A stretch of 30,359 nt of DNA from JACVRW01 sp035645115. Its GTDB lineage: Bacteria > Actinomycetota > Thermoleophilia > Solirubrobacterales > Thermoleophilaceae. A program made the position numbers and the translations under genes. The stretch is taken from positions 1 to 30,359 of the forward strand of contig DASQNF010000264.1 in assembly GCA_035645115.1 (NCBI GenBank), given 5' to 3'. Below, in pieces: positions 15,252 through 22,736 of this stretch. The notes under the pieces were generated by a model, which made no database searches, was not told the DNA's origin, and saw nothing but the letters and a program-made list of their open reading frames with translations. Numbering within the stretch: the stretch's first letter is position 1; every line of letters starts with the position of its first letter.

Positions 15252-15416
15252 ATGCACGCCGTGCCGGCCACCAGGAGGATCACGGCTCTCGAGTACCTCG
15301 CGCGCCCCTGCTCGGAGGAGCGGCGCCGGATCCGGCTGGGCGAGAGCGAGCTGCACGTGGACCTGCTCGAGGGCCTCGAGCCGCTGCTGGCCGGGCTCTT
15401 CCGCGCGATCGAATGA
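15252..15416 (+). CDS. 54-aa ORF coupled to the thiamine-diphosphate enzyme
   Basis: ATG 15252 stands 7 nt behind GGGAG (15240-15244), a good ribosome binding site, and its TGA overlaps the next gene's ATG (ATGA at 15413-15416). The product starts MHAVPATRRITALEYLARPC and ends LLEGLEPLLAGLFRAIE; it is Leu/Glu/Arg-rich and probably helical. No family was recognised. The downstream enzyme has no ribosome binding site of its own, so the short ORF may serve both as a gene and as the means of loading ribosomes. Confidence 0.6.
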   Translation: MHAVPATRRITALEYLARPCSEERRRIRLGESELHVDLLEGLEPLLAGLFRAIE

Positions 15417-17071
15417 CCCCCGGGTCCACCGGCGCCGACTTGGCGGTGGCCGCCCTCGAAAAGGCGGGCGTGGAGGTGGCCTTTGGCCTGCCGGGCGTGC
15501 ACAACCTGGCGCTCTGGCGGGCGCTCGGCGAGTCCGGGATCAGGCTCGTGGGGGTGCGCCACGAGCAGACCGCCGCCTACGCGGCCGACGGCTATGCGCG
15601 GGCGAGCGGGCGGATCGGAGTGGCGATCACCACCACAGGGCCGGGCGCGGCGAACACGCTCGGCGCGGTGGGTGAGGCGTGGGCCTCGCGCTCGCCGATC
15701 CTCGTGATCGCCACCGACATCCCCACGACCGCGCGGCGTCCCGGGGTCTGGCGCGGGGTGCTGCACGAGGCCACCGACCAAGCCGCGATGTTCATGCCCG
15801 TGGTGAAGGAGGCCTACCGCGTGACGAGCGCGGGCCACGTGGGCTCGACGGTGGCGGCGGCGCTGCGCACCGCGCTCGCCGCGCCCTCGCGCCCGGTGTA
15901 TGTGGAGATCCCCACCGACCTGCTGGCGGCGGAGGCGGACGCCCCATCGCGCCAGGCCCGGGGCGCCGGTTCCCCCGGCGCGGCCGGCGCTCGCTCGGCC
16001 CCGCGTGAGGAGCCGCTCGTCCGGGCGCTCGAGCTGCTCGAGCGCTCACGCAGCCCGCTGATCTGGGCCGGCGGCGGAGCGCTTCAGGCCGGCGCCGGCG
16101 AGGCCGTGGGCCGGCTCGCCGAGCGGCTCGTGGCGCCGGTGATCCTCACCTACTCGGCGCGCGGGATACTGCCCCCGGGGCACCCGTGCCTGGTGGAGGG
16201 CCCGCCGCACATTCCCGCGGTGGGGGCCCTCTGGGACGACGCCGACCTGGTGGTGGGGATCGGCACCGACTTCGACGCGATGATGACCCAGGGCTGGAGG
16301 CAGCCGCAGCCGCCGCATCTCGTGGCGGTCAACGTCGACCCCGCCGATGCCTCCAAGAACTATCGCCCGGACGTGCTGTTGGAGGCAGACGCCGCACGGG
16401 CGGCCGACCGGCTCGCCGAGCGGCTTTCCCCCCGCGGCGGCCACGACGCGCTCGCCACGCGCATCCGCTCGCTGAACCTGGAGATCCGCGCCGAGCTGGC
16501 ACGCGCCGAGCCCGAGGCGAGCGACTTCCTCGACGCTGTCGAGGCCGCGTTGCCGGACGACGCAGTGGTGGTCAGCGACATGTGCATCCCGGGCTACTGG
16601 CTAGGCGGCTTTCACCGCGTCAAGGCGCCGCGCAAGTTTGCCTATCCGCTTGGCTGGGGCACGCTCGGCTGCGCGTTCCCCCAAGGGCTTGGGGCGGCGC
16701 TGGCCGGAGCGGGACCGGTGGTGAGCGTGTCCGGCGACGGAGGCTTCCTGTACGCGGCGGGTGAGCTGGCCGCCGCCGAGCAGGAGGACATCCCGCTGAC
16801 GGCCGTGATCGTCGACGACGGCGGCTACGGGATGATCCGGTTCGACCAGGACCTGCACGGCCACCCGCGCGAGGGGGTGGACCTGCACAGCCCCGACTTC
16901 GTGGCGCTGGCCGCGGCGTTCGGGGTCCGGGCGGACATCGTGGAGGGGCTCGGCGAGCACTTCGCCGTTGCTCTCCGGGGGCACGTCGCGATGCGGGAGC
17001 CGACGGTCCTGGTGGCGCGCGCGGCGCTCGACCCGCCGCCCAACGTCTCGCCGCGCTGGTACCGGACGTGA
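15413..17071 (+). CDS. Thiamine-diphosphate enzyme of the acetolactate synthase/2-oxoacid decarboxylase family
   Basis: The 552-aa protein has the three-domain layout of this family: an N-terminal pyrimidine-binding domain with the catalytic Glu51 (GVRHE51QTAAYAADGYAR), a central domain (about 190-330), and a C-terminal diphosphate-binding domain with G441-D-G-G-F ... VDDGGYGMI. The family cleaves or condenses 2-oxoacids. The N-terminal FGLPGVHNLALWRAL resembles decarboxylases such as 2-ketoarginine decarboxylase (AruI) more than IlvB, and no small regulatory subunit gene follows. The gene faces an aldehyde dehydrogenase gene (36-bp gap), which would fit decarboxylation to an aldehyde followed by oxidation, although they are on opposite strands. 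Substrate unknown. The start is coupled to the 54-aa ORF. Confidence 0.85.
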   Translation: MTPGSTGADLAVAALEKAGVEVAFGLPGVHNLALWRALGESGIRLVGVRHEQTAAYAADGYARASGRIGVAITTTGPGAANTLGAVGEAWASRSPILVIATDIPTTARRPGVWRGVLHEATDQAAMFMPVVKEAYRVTSAGHVGSTVAAALRTALAAPSRPVYVEIPTDLLAAEADAPSRQARGAGSPGAAGARSAPREEPLVRALELLERSRSPLIWAGGGALQAGAGEAVGRLAERLVAPVILTYSARGILPPGHPCLVEGPPHIPAVGALWDDADLVVGIGTDFDAMMTQGWRQPQPPHLVAVNVDPADASKNYRPDVLLEADAARAADRLAERLSPRGGHDALATRIRSLNLEIRAELARAEPEASDFLDAVEAALPDDAVVVSDMCIPGYWLGGFHRVKAPRKFAYPLGWGTLGCAFPQGLGAALAGAGPVVSVSGDGGFLYAAGELAAAEQEDIPLTAVIVDDGGYGMIRFDQDLHGHPREGVDLHSPDFVALAAAFGVRADIVEGLGEHFAVALRGHVAMREPTVLVARAALDPPPNVSPRWYRT

Positions 17072-17107
17072 GCGCGCCGGGGCGCGGCGGCTCCGGGGAC
17101 CCCGAGG

Positions 17108-18673
17108 CTAGTCCCAGGCGAGCCGGAAGCCGGCATTGCCGGTGAGCTCCGCCACCTCCATCTGGGCCTTTTGCAGCTTGCCGGCGTAGTCCCAGTTCAT
17201 CGACTGCCAGCGCGTGAACTGGTCGAGCACCCAGATGCCCGACTGGCGGCTGCCGTTGCCAGACTTCCCGTTGCCCCCGAACGGCAGGTGCGCCTCGGCG
17301 CCGCTCGTGGAGTTGTTCACCGACACCATGCCGGCGCTCACGCGCTCGCGGAAGCGGAACGCGTGGCGCGGGTTGGTGGTGTAGATCGCGCACGAGAGGC
17401 CGTAGCCGTGCCCGTTGGCGAGCTCCATCGCTTCGTCGAAGTCCGAGAAGCTCGCCACGCCCACGATCGGGCCGAAGGTCTCGGTGGAGTAGATCTCGTC
17501 GCCGGCCCGCACGCCGTCCACGATCGTGGGGTGGCAGTAGATCCCGGCGTCGGGGTCGCCGACGAAGCCGGCTCTTGGGTTGTCCGCGCCGATCCGCCCG
17601 CGGCCGCTCGAGCCGGAGACCGTATGGTGGTCGCGGATCAGCTCGAGCCAGTCCTCGAAGCGCTCGGCGAAGCGCTCGTGGATCATCGGCCCATAGAGCA
17701 CGTCCTCGGTGGGGTCGCCGATCGGGGCCGCCTCGACCAAGCCCGTGAAGCGCTCGATGAACTCGTCGTGCACCGACTCGTGAACGATCACGGTGCCGAG
17801 TGAGGTGCAGCGCTGGCCCGCCGTGCCGAAGCCGCTGAACAGGGCGCCCTCGGCGGCCAGGTCGAGCTCCGCGTCCGGCATGACCACGAGCGGGTTCTTG
17901 CCGCCGAGCTCCAGGCAGGGCGACTGCAGGTGCCGGCCGCAGAGCTCGCCGATCCGCGACCCGACGGCTGACGAGCCCGTGAAGCCGACCTTGTCGACCA
18001 GGCGCTCGTCGAGCGCGCGCTCGAGCCCCTCGAAGGCCGTGGGACCGTCGCACTGCACGAGGTTCAGCACGCCCTCGGGCAGGCCGCCGTTGATGAAGAG
18101 CTGCGCAAGCGCCTCGCCGAGCGCGGGTGCGTACTCGGCGGGCTTCCAGACCACGGCGTTGCCGCACACGATCGCCGGCACGAGGTACCAGGACGGCACC
18201 GCCACCGGGAAGTTGCCCGCCGTGATGATCGCCGCCACCCCGACGGGCGTGCGGAACGTGAAGAGCTGCTTGTCGGGCATCTCGCTCGGCACCGTCTGGC
18301 CGTAGAGGCGCCGGCCCTCGCCAACGAAGAAGTCGCAGGTGTCCACGATCTCCTGGACCTCGCCGAGCGACTCCGGGTAGGGCTTGCCGATCTCGCGCGT
18401 GACGAGCCGGGCGAGCGACTCCTTGTTCTCCTCCACGAGCCGCCCGATCTGCTGGATCGCCTTGCCGCGCACCGGCGCCGGCACCGAGCGCCATTCGCGC
18501 TGGGCCTCGCGGGCGGCGCGGCAGGCGGCCACGAACGTGTCCGAGTCCGCCAGCACGGCCTCGCAGACCACGTCCTCGAGGTTCGCCGGGTTGCGTGACT
18601 CCATTCGCTCACCGTCCGTGCGGGCCTGGCCGCCGACGATCGAGCCGACTGTCCTCGTCTCCGTGATGCTCAT
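17108..18673 (-). CDS. Aldehyde dehydrogenase, ALDH7-like
   Basis: The 521-aa enzyme has the NAD(P)-aldehyde dehydrogenase signatures: WKPAEYAP, VGFTGSSAVGSRIG, catalytic Glu255 (CLE255LGGKNP) and catalytic Cys289 (GTAGQRC289TS). The sequence GTAGQRCTS...VHESVHDEF and the length are close to the ALDH7 (antiquitin, aminoadipate semialdehyde dehydrogenase) branch. It would oxidise an aldehyde or semialdehyde to the acid, in the cytoplasm. ATG 18673 follows the -10 TACGCT by 7 nt, which supports this start; the reading frame extends much further but without coding character. It is convergent with the TPP enzyme and 64 bp downstream of the PEPCK stop on the same strand. The substrate is not settled by the sequence. 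Confidence 0.88.
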   Translation of the reverse strand: MSITETRTVGSIVGGQARTDGERMESRNPANLEDVVCEAVLADSDTFVAACRAAREAQREWRSVPAPVRGKAIQQIGRLVEENKESLARLVTREIGKPYPESLGEVQEIVDTCDFFVGEGRRLYGQTVPSEMPDKQLFTFRTPVGVAAIITAGNFPVAVPSWYLVPAIVCGNAVVWKPAEYAPALGEALAQLFINGGLPEGVLNLVQCDGPTAFEGLERALDERLVDKVGFTGSSAVGSRIGELCGRHLQSPCLELGGKNPLVVMPDAELDLAAEGALFSGFGTAGQRCTSLGTVIVHESVHDEFIERFTGLVEAAPIGDPTEDVLYGPMIHERFAERFEDWLELIRDHHTVSGSSGRGRIGADNPRAGFVGDPDAGIYCHPTIVDGVRAGDEIYSTETFGPIVGVASFSDFDEAMELANGHGYGLSCAIYTTNPRHAFRFRERVSAGMVSVNNSTSGAEAHLPFGGNGKSGNGSRQSGIWVLDQFTRWQSMNWDYAGKLQKAQMEVAELTGNAGFRLAWD

Positions 18674-18680
18674 GCCGGCT

Positions 18681-18686
18681 AGCGTA
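18681..18686 (-). promoter_or_regulatory. -10 element TACGCT, leaderless spacing
   Basis: On the minus strand TACGCT is followed by 7 nt (AGCCGGC) and then the aldehyde dehydrogenase ATG at 18673. No Shine-Dalgarno sequence is present in between. Confidence 0.45.
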
Positions 18687-18737
18687 ACGGCCGGCCGGCC
18701 GCGACCAATCTCCAGGGCCGGTGGGCGCCGCCCGCGC

Positions 18738-20543
18738 TCAGGCGCTGAGCCGGCCTTCGAGCGCCCCGAGCTGGTCGCGCAGCTCGGCCGGCAGCGAGTC
18801 GCCGAACTTCGCGAACTGCTCGCGCACCTGCGGCAGCTGGGCTCGCCACTGCTCGGGGTCGACACTCAGGAGCTCCTCCATCGCGCCGTCCGGCAGGACG
18901 AGCCCGGAAGTGTCGATCGCCCCGGGCGCCGGCACCAGCCCGATCGGGGTCTCGACAGCGTCCGCCTCGTCGTCGCAGCGACGGAAGATCCACTCGAGCA
19001 CGCGGCTGTTCTCACCGAAGCCGGGCCAGAGGAAGCGCCCGTCCTCGTCCTTGCGAAACCAGTTGACCATGAACACGCGCGGTAGCACCGCACCCTCGCG
19101 GCGGCCCATCGCGAGCCAGTGGCCGAAGTAGTCGGCCATGTTGTAGCCGCAGAACGGCAGCATCGCCATCGGGTCGAAGCGCAGATCGCCGACGGTGCCG
19201 GCGGCGGCCGCGGTCTTCTCGGAGCCCATCACCGCGCCGAGGAAGACGCCGTGCTCCCAGTCGAACGCCTCGTGCACGAGCGGCACCACCTTCGCGCGGC
19301 GTCCGCCGAACAGGAAGGCGTCGATCGGCACTCCCTCGGGGTCCTCCCAGTTCGGTGCGATCGAAGGGCACTGGCCGGCGGGCGTGGTGAAGCGAGCGTT
19401 GGGATGGGCGGCGCGCGCGCCGGACTCGGGCGTCCAGTCGTTGCCGTGCCAGTCGATCGCGTGCGAGGGCGGGTCGGGTGTCATGCCCTCCCACCAGACG
19501 TCGCCGCCGTCGGTGCGCGCGCAGTTGGTGAAGATCGAGTTCGAGCGCACCGTGGCCATCGCGTTCGGGTTGGTCCTCTCGCTCGTGCCGGGCGCCACCC
19601 CGAAGAAGCCCGCCTCGGGGTTGATCGCGTGCAGACGCCCGTCCGGGCGCCACTTCATCCACGCGATGTCGTCCCCCACCGTCTCGACCTTCCAGCCCGG
19701 CAGCGTCGGGACCAGCATCGCCAGATTGGTCTTGCCGCAGGCCGACGGGAAGGCGCCGCCCACGTGCTTGACCTTGCCCTCGGGCGAGGTCAGCTTGAGG
19801 ATCAGCATGTGCTCGGCCATCCAGCCCTCGTCGCGCGCCATCACCGAGGCGATCCGCAGCGCGAAGCACTTCTTTCCGAGCAGCGCGTTCCCGCCGTAGC
19901 CCGAGCCGAACGACCAGATCTCACGCGACTCCGGGAAGTGCACGATGTACTTGTTGTCCGCGTTGCACGGCCAGGGCACGTCCTCGACCCCGGGCTCGAG
20001 CGGCATCCCCACAGAATGAAGGCAGGGCACGAACTCCCCGTCCTCGCCGAGCACCTCGAGCGCCCTGCTCCCCATGCGCGTCATGATCCGCATCGAGACG
20101 GCCACGTACGCGGAGTCGGTGAGCTGCACTCCGATCTGGGCGATCGGGGAGCCGAGCGGGCCCATCGAGAATGGGATCACGTACATCGTGCGCCCGCGCA
20201 TGCTGCCGCGGAACAGCTCACTGAGCGTCTCCCGCATCTCCCCGGGCTCGCGCCAGTTGTTGGTGGGGCCGGCGTCGTGCTCCCGCTGCGAGCAGATGAA
20301 CGTCCGGTCCTCAACGCGCGCGACATCACCGGGGTCCGAGCGCGCGAGGTACGAGCCGGGGCGCTTGGCCTCCTCCAGGCGCTCGAAGGTCCCCGCCTCG
20401 ACGAGCGTCTGGCACAGCGCGTCGTATTCCTCCGCCGAGCCGTCGCACCAGTGGACGGAGTCCGGCTGGGTGAGCTCGGCCGCTCGCTCGACCCAGGCCA
20501 AGAGCTTCTCGTTGGTGGTGGGAGCGGTGGCTGCCTTGCTCAC
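18738..20543 (-). CDS. pckG: Phosphoenolpyruvate carboxykinase (GTP)
   Basis: The 601-aa protein matches GTP-dependent PEPCK over its whole length. It has the PEPCK P-loop with the reactive Cys (GGAFPSACGKTNLAML, about residues 270-285), the metal-site region ETVGDDIAWM, MYVIPFSMGPLGSP, and FMVNWFRKDEDGRFLWPGFGENSRVLEWI in the C-terminal part. It converts oxaloacetate and GTP to phosphoenolpyruvate, CO2 and GDP, the entry to gluconeogenesis. GTG 20543 follows GAGGAGAG and gives a normal family length; the frame continues 22 codons upstream without support. Its presence beside the ethylmalonyl-CoA genes fits growth on C2 or fatty-acid carbon, where C4 acids feed gluconeogenesis. It is divergent from the sortase gene. 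Confidence 0.96.
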   Translation of the reverse strand: MSKAATAPTTNEKLLAWVERAAELTQPDSVHWCDGSAEEYDALCQTLVEAGTFERLEEAKRPGSYLARSDPGDVARVEDRTFICSQREHDAGPTNNWREPGEMRETLSELFRGSMRGRTMYVIPFSMGPLGSPIAQIGVQLTDSAYVAVSMRIMTRMGSRALEVLGEDGEFVPCLHSVGMPLEPGVEDVPWPCNADNKYIVHFPESREIWSFGSGYGGNALLGKKCFALRIASVMARDEGWMAEHMLILKLTSPEGKVKHVGGAFPSACGKTNLAMLVPTLPGWKVETVGDDIAWMKWRPDGRLHAINPEAGFFGVAPGTSERTNPNAMATVRSNSIFTNCARTDGGDVWWEGMTPDPPSHAIDWHGNDWTPESGARAAHPNARFTTPAGQCPSIAPNWEDPEGVPIDAFLFGGRRAKVVPLVHEAFDWEHGVFLGAVMGSEKTAAAAGTVGDLRFDPMAMLPFCGYNMADYFGHWLAMGRREGAVLPRVFMVNWFRKDEDGRFLWPGFGENSRVLEWIFRRCDDEADAVETPIGLVPAPGAIDTSGLVLPDGAMEELLSVDPEQWRAQLPQVREQFAKFGDSLPAELRDQLGALEGRLSA

Positions 20544-20608
20544 GATTCGGGACTCTCCTCGGTAATTCTGCGCGCGTCCGGGCCGGTTACCGTATCCCAC
20601 GGCGGCCA

Positions 20609-20614
20609 TACACT
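20609..20614 (+). promoter_or_regulatory. -10 element TACACT, leaderless spacing
   Basis: TACACT ends 6 nt before the sortase ATG at 20621 and no Shine-Dalgarno sequence intervenes. Confidence 0.45.
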
Positions 20615-20620
20615 CGTCCG

Positions 20621-21220
20621 ATGCGGGCCGTGCTGCGCTTCGTGGCCTCGGTGATGATCGTGAGCGGGACCCTCCTGATCGCCGACGCCGCGGTGACCCT
20701 GCTCTGGCAGGAGCCCGTGTCCGCTCTCATGGCCGAGCGCCAGCAGGGCAAGCTGAAGGACGCGTTCTTCGACCCCCCGCGGCGCGTGGTCCGCCGCGAG
20801 CCGCTGAAGGGCGACGCGATCGCGCGGATCGAGATCCCCGCGATCGGCGTGTCGGAGTACGTGGTGGAGGGCACCGATCTCGAGACGCTGCGCAAGGGGC
20901 CCGGCCACTACCCGGAGACCCCGCTGCCGGGCGAGCGCGGCACGGCGGCGATCGCCGGGCACCGCACGACCTACGGCGCTCCGTTCCGCAAGATCGACCA
21001 GCTGAAGGCGGGCCGGCGGATCGTGGTGGACATGCCCGACGGCCGTTTCGTCTACCGGGTGGAGACGACGAAGATCGTCGACGACAGCGACCTCTCAGTG
21101 CTGGAGCCGGTGGGCTACAAGCGCCTGATGCTGAGCGCGTGCCATCCGCTCTACAGCGCAGCGCAGCGGGTGATCGTGTTCGCGCGGCACGTGCGCCGCC
21201 TGCCCGCTCGGGTCAGGTAG
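20621..21220 (+). CDS. Sortase, class E-like
   Basis: The 199-aa transpeptidase has one N-terminal membrane anchor (about 4-28) and a sortase domain with the full catalytic triad: H114 (IAGHRTTYG), C174 (LMLSACHPLY) and R183 (AAQRVIVFAR). Sortases cut a C-terminal sorting motif between Thr and Gly and attach the protein to the cell wall. The motif SACHP...R and the short form recall actinobacterial class E enzymes. A candidate substrate with LPFTG starts 200 bp downstream on the same strand. Class E sortases usually prefer LAxTG, so either the class call or the pairing may need revision. The 3' end overlaps a convergent 45-aa gene by 8 bp. Confidence 0.9.
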   Translation: MRAVLRFVASVMIVSGTLLIADAAVTLLWQEPVSALMAERQQGKLKDAFFDPPRRVVRREPLKGDAIARIEIPAIGVSEYVVEGTDLETLRKGPGHYPETPLPGERGTAAIAGHRTTYGAPFRKIDQLKAGRRIVVDMPDGRFVYRVETTKIVDDSDLSVLEPVGYKRLMLSACHPLYSAAQRVIVFARHVRRLPARVR

Positions 21221-21350
21221 CCGCGGCCGGGGGCCGGCCCGAGCCCTCGATGCGCGACTCGTCCTGCGACTCGAACCACAGGATCAGCCCGATCACGAGC
21301 GCGATCGAGACCGCCAGGACGGCGAGCCAGTAGACGAGCTTCAGCAGCAT
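21213..21350 (-). CDS. 45-aa single-pass membrane peptide
   Basis: From ATG 21350 the product is MLLKLVYWLAVLAVSIALVI..., one hydrophobic helix (about 4-26) followed by a charged tail (FESQDESRIEGSGRPPAAAT). A longer in-frame start at 21443 would add a basic non-hydrophobic stretch and overlap the next gene, so the short form is preferred. No family was recognised. It lies between a sortase and its probable substrate, on the opposite strand. Confidence 0.45.
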   Translation of the reverse strand: MLLKLVYWLAVLAVSIALVIGLILWFESQDESRIEGSGRPPAAAT

Positions 21351-21421
21351 GCCGCGGCCATCGTAGAGCGGGCGTCCCGCAGCCAGAGGCTGCCGTCCGG
21401 CTCGACCCCGATGATGCCGGC

Positions 21422-22177
21422 ATGGATCCCCGCAAGTGCGCACTCACACCCGCGCTCGGCGCCGCCGCCCTCATCCTCGCGGGCGCGGCTGGCGCCTCGG
21501 CGCAGACCACCGACGACGAGGTCACGGCCCTAAACGGCAGCGAGCAGACGCTGCCGTTCACGGGCGCCGAGCCGGCTTGGGTGGCCGGCGCCGGGCTGCT
21601 GCTGCTAGGCGCCGGCATTGCGATGCGGCGCTCAAGCGCCGCCCGGGGCGCCCGCGCCCGGCTAGCTGTAGAACCCGATGAGGTTGTTCCCGGTCACGCG
21701 GGTGATCGGTGTGTGGCGGCTGAGGGCGCCGTGTGGTCGTCGGTGATCGTAGAGGTCGAGCCAGGCGGTCAGTGCGTCGCGGCGTTCGCGGCTGGATCCG
21801 TAGGCCCAGCCGTCGAGCACGGTGCGGATGAAGCGTTCGGCCTGTGGCCTGGGTGGCCGGGTGCGCAGGTGCTTGATGCCGAGCGTGCGGCAGGCAACGG
21901 CGTGCGTGAGCGAGATGGCCTGTGGCCGGCGTGGCCGCGTGCGCAGGTGCTTGATGCCGAGCGTGCGGCAGGCGACGGCGTGCGCAAGCGAGATGTAGAG
22001 GGTGCTGTTGTCGTTCATCACTGGCTCGACCTTGATGCGGTGGGCGCCGACGAACCGCAGCCCGCGTCGGAGGAACCCGACCGCGGTCGCGGTGCGCTCC
22101 TCGTCGAGGACCTCGACGCTTCGGACATCCCCTCAGCCTCCAAGGAGGCCCGGATGAACAGCCTCCCCAGGGTCTAG
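21422..22177 (+). CDS. Minimal LPXTG sorting-signal protein, 3' end extended through an IS remnant
   Basis: The first 80 codons encode a signal peptide (MDPRKCALTPALGAAALILA, cleavage after ASA27), a 16-residue linker, the sorting motif LPFTG (44-48), a hydrophobic helix (52-68) and an Arg-rich tail (MRRSSAARGARAR). These are all parts of a cell-wall sorting signal. After sortase cleavage at Thr47 only about 20 residues (28-47) would remain on the wall. From about codon 81 the open frame runs on for 170 codons antisense through the IS481 remnant; that part has no protein-like pattern and is not considered native. The original stop codon seems to have been lost when the element landed or decayed. 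The sortase gene lies 200 bp upstream. Confidence 0.65.
   Translation: MDPRKCALTPALGAAALILAGAAGASAQTTDDEVTALNGSEQTLPFTGAEPAWVAGAGLLLLGAGIAMRRSSAARGARARLAVEPDEVVPGHAGDRCVAAEGAVWSSVIVEVEPGGQCVAAFAAGSVGPAVEHGADEAFGLWPGWPGAQVLDAERAAGNGVRERDGLWPAWPRAQVLDAERAAGDGVRKRDVEGAVVVHHWLDLDAVGADEPQPASEEPDRGRGALLVEDLDASDIPSASKEARMNSLPRV
21662..22132 (-). pseudogene. IS481-family transposase, C-terminal remnant
   Basis: The minus strand reads VEVLDEERTATAVGFLRRGL, VMNDNSTLYIS, RTLGIKHLRTRPRRPQ, AERFIRTVLDGWAYG, ALTAWLDLYDHRRPHGAL and TPITRVTGNNLIG, matching the catalytic and C-terminal part of IS481 transposases (DDE core; the TDNG motif has decayed to MNDNS). The N-terminal helix-turn-helix half is absent, an in-frame stop lies at 22133-22135, the TNGK before AERF is lost, and a 26-residue stretch is duplicated. 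No terminal inverted repeats could be found. The element is dead. Confidence 0.85.
21840..21995. repeat. 78-bp imperfect tandem duplication inside the transposase remnant
   Basis: Copies at 21840-21917 and 21918-21995 both start GCCTGTGGCC and end GCGAGATG. They differ at about 6 of 78 positions. The length is a multiple of three, so on the minus strand it repeats 26 residues (HAVACRTLGIKHLRTRP...) in frame. The differences argue against an assembly artefact. Confidence 0.9.
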
Positions 22178-22179
22178 AG

Positions 22180-22695
22180 CTAGCCCGGCTTGCGCGGCAC
22201 CAGCACGGCGCGCTTGAACTCGGCCACGAGCGTGCCGTCCTGCTTGTGCACGCGCGTGTGCACCTTGACCACGCCGCGGTCGGCCTTCGACTGCGACGGT
22301 CTCACGTCGAGCACCTCCGACTCGCAGTAGAGCGTGTCGCCATGGAAGACCGGCGCGGGGTGCGAGAGCTCCTCGGTGGCGAGGTTCGCGATCGCTTTGC
22401 CGGAAACGTCACCCACCGACATGCCCAGCGCGAGCGAGTACACGAGGGGGCCCACGACCACGTTGCGGCCCTGCTGGGACTCGGCCGCGTAGACGTCGTT
22501 TATGTGCAGCGGGTGGTGGTTCATCGTCAGCAGGCAGAACATGTGGTCGTCCGCCTCGGTGACCGTCTTCGCCGGCCAGTGCTTGTACACGGCGCCCACC
22601 TCGAACTCCTCCAGGTAGCGCCCGTAGCGGCGCGCTCCAGAGGCCTCGCGGGCGGCCTGGCTCGTCTCGAAGGGCTGCGTGCCGGTCTCCGTCAT
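22180..22695 (-). CDS. mch: MaoC-type hydratase, likely mesaconyl-CoA hydratase
   Basis: The 171-aa protein is a single hot-dog domain of the MaoC family (YLEEFEVGAVYKHWPAKTVTEAD, VVVGPLVYSLALGMSVGDV, APVFHGDTLYCESEVLDVRPS in parts). Divergent from it, 41 bp away, is the methylmalyl-CoA lyase gene, and in the ethylmalonyl-CoA pathway the hydratase supplies that lyase by hydrating mesaconyl-CoA, which is the basis of the call. The hydratase motif DxNPxH reads N59-H-H-P-L-H64: the catalytic His is there but the Asp is Asn. Known Mch proteins are about twice as long, with two fused domains, so this would be a one-domain homodimeric version. A general enoyl-CoA hydratase role remains possible. 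Confidence 0.65.
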   Translation of the reverse strand: MTETGTQPFETSQAAREASGARRYGRYLEEFEVGAVYKHWPAKTVTEADDHMFCLLTMNHHPLHINDVYAAESQQGRNVVVGPLVYSLALGMSVGDVSGKAIANLATEELSHPAPVFHGDTLYCESEVLDVRPSQSKADRGVVKVHTRVHKQDGTLVAEFKRAVLVPRKPG

Positions 22696-22736
22696 GGGCC
22701 GCGGAATGGTAGCCGCCGGTAGATTTGGCCGTTCCG

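Noticed and set aside
13972..17071. Oxalate degradation pair (formyl-CoA transferase plus oxalyl-CoA decarboxylase)
   Set aside because: A class III CoA-transferase and a TPP enzyme are divergent neighbours as might be expected, but the TPP enzyme's N-terminus and C-terminal motif (VDDGGYGMI) do not look like the oxalyl-CoA decarboxylase I recall.
15413..17071. Glyoxylate carboligase, which would fit glyoxylate made by the lyase
   Set aside because: Glyoxylate carboligase lacks the catalytic Glu, which is present here as Glu51.
17080..17100. GC-rich dyad CGGGGACCCCG after the TPP gene as a terminator
   Set aside because: The arms leave a one-base loop, so it cannot fold as a hairpin as written.
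13943..18494. Long minus- or plus-strand open frames (e.g. 13943-15838, 16620-18494) across the CoA-transferase, TPP and ALDH genes
   Set aside because: Their translations are Arg/Ala/Pro-rich and featureless, whereas the other frames give full-length enzymes with catalytic residues.
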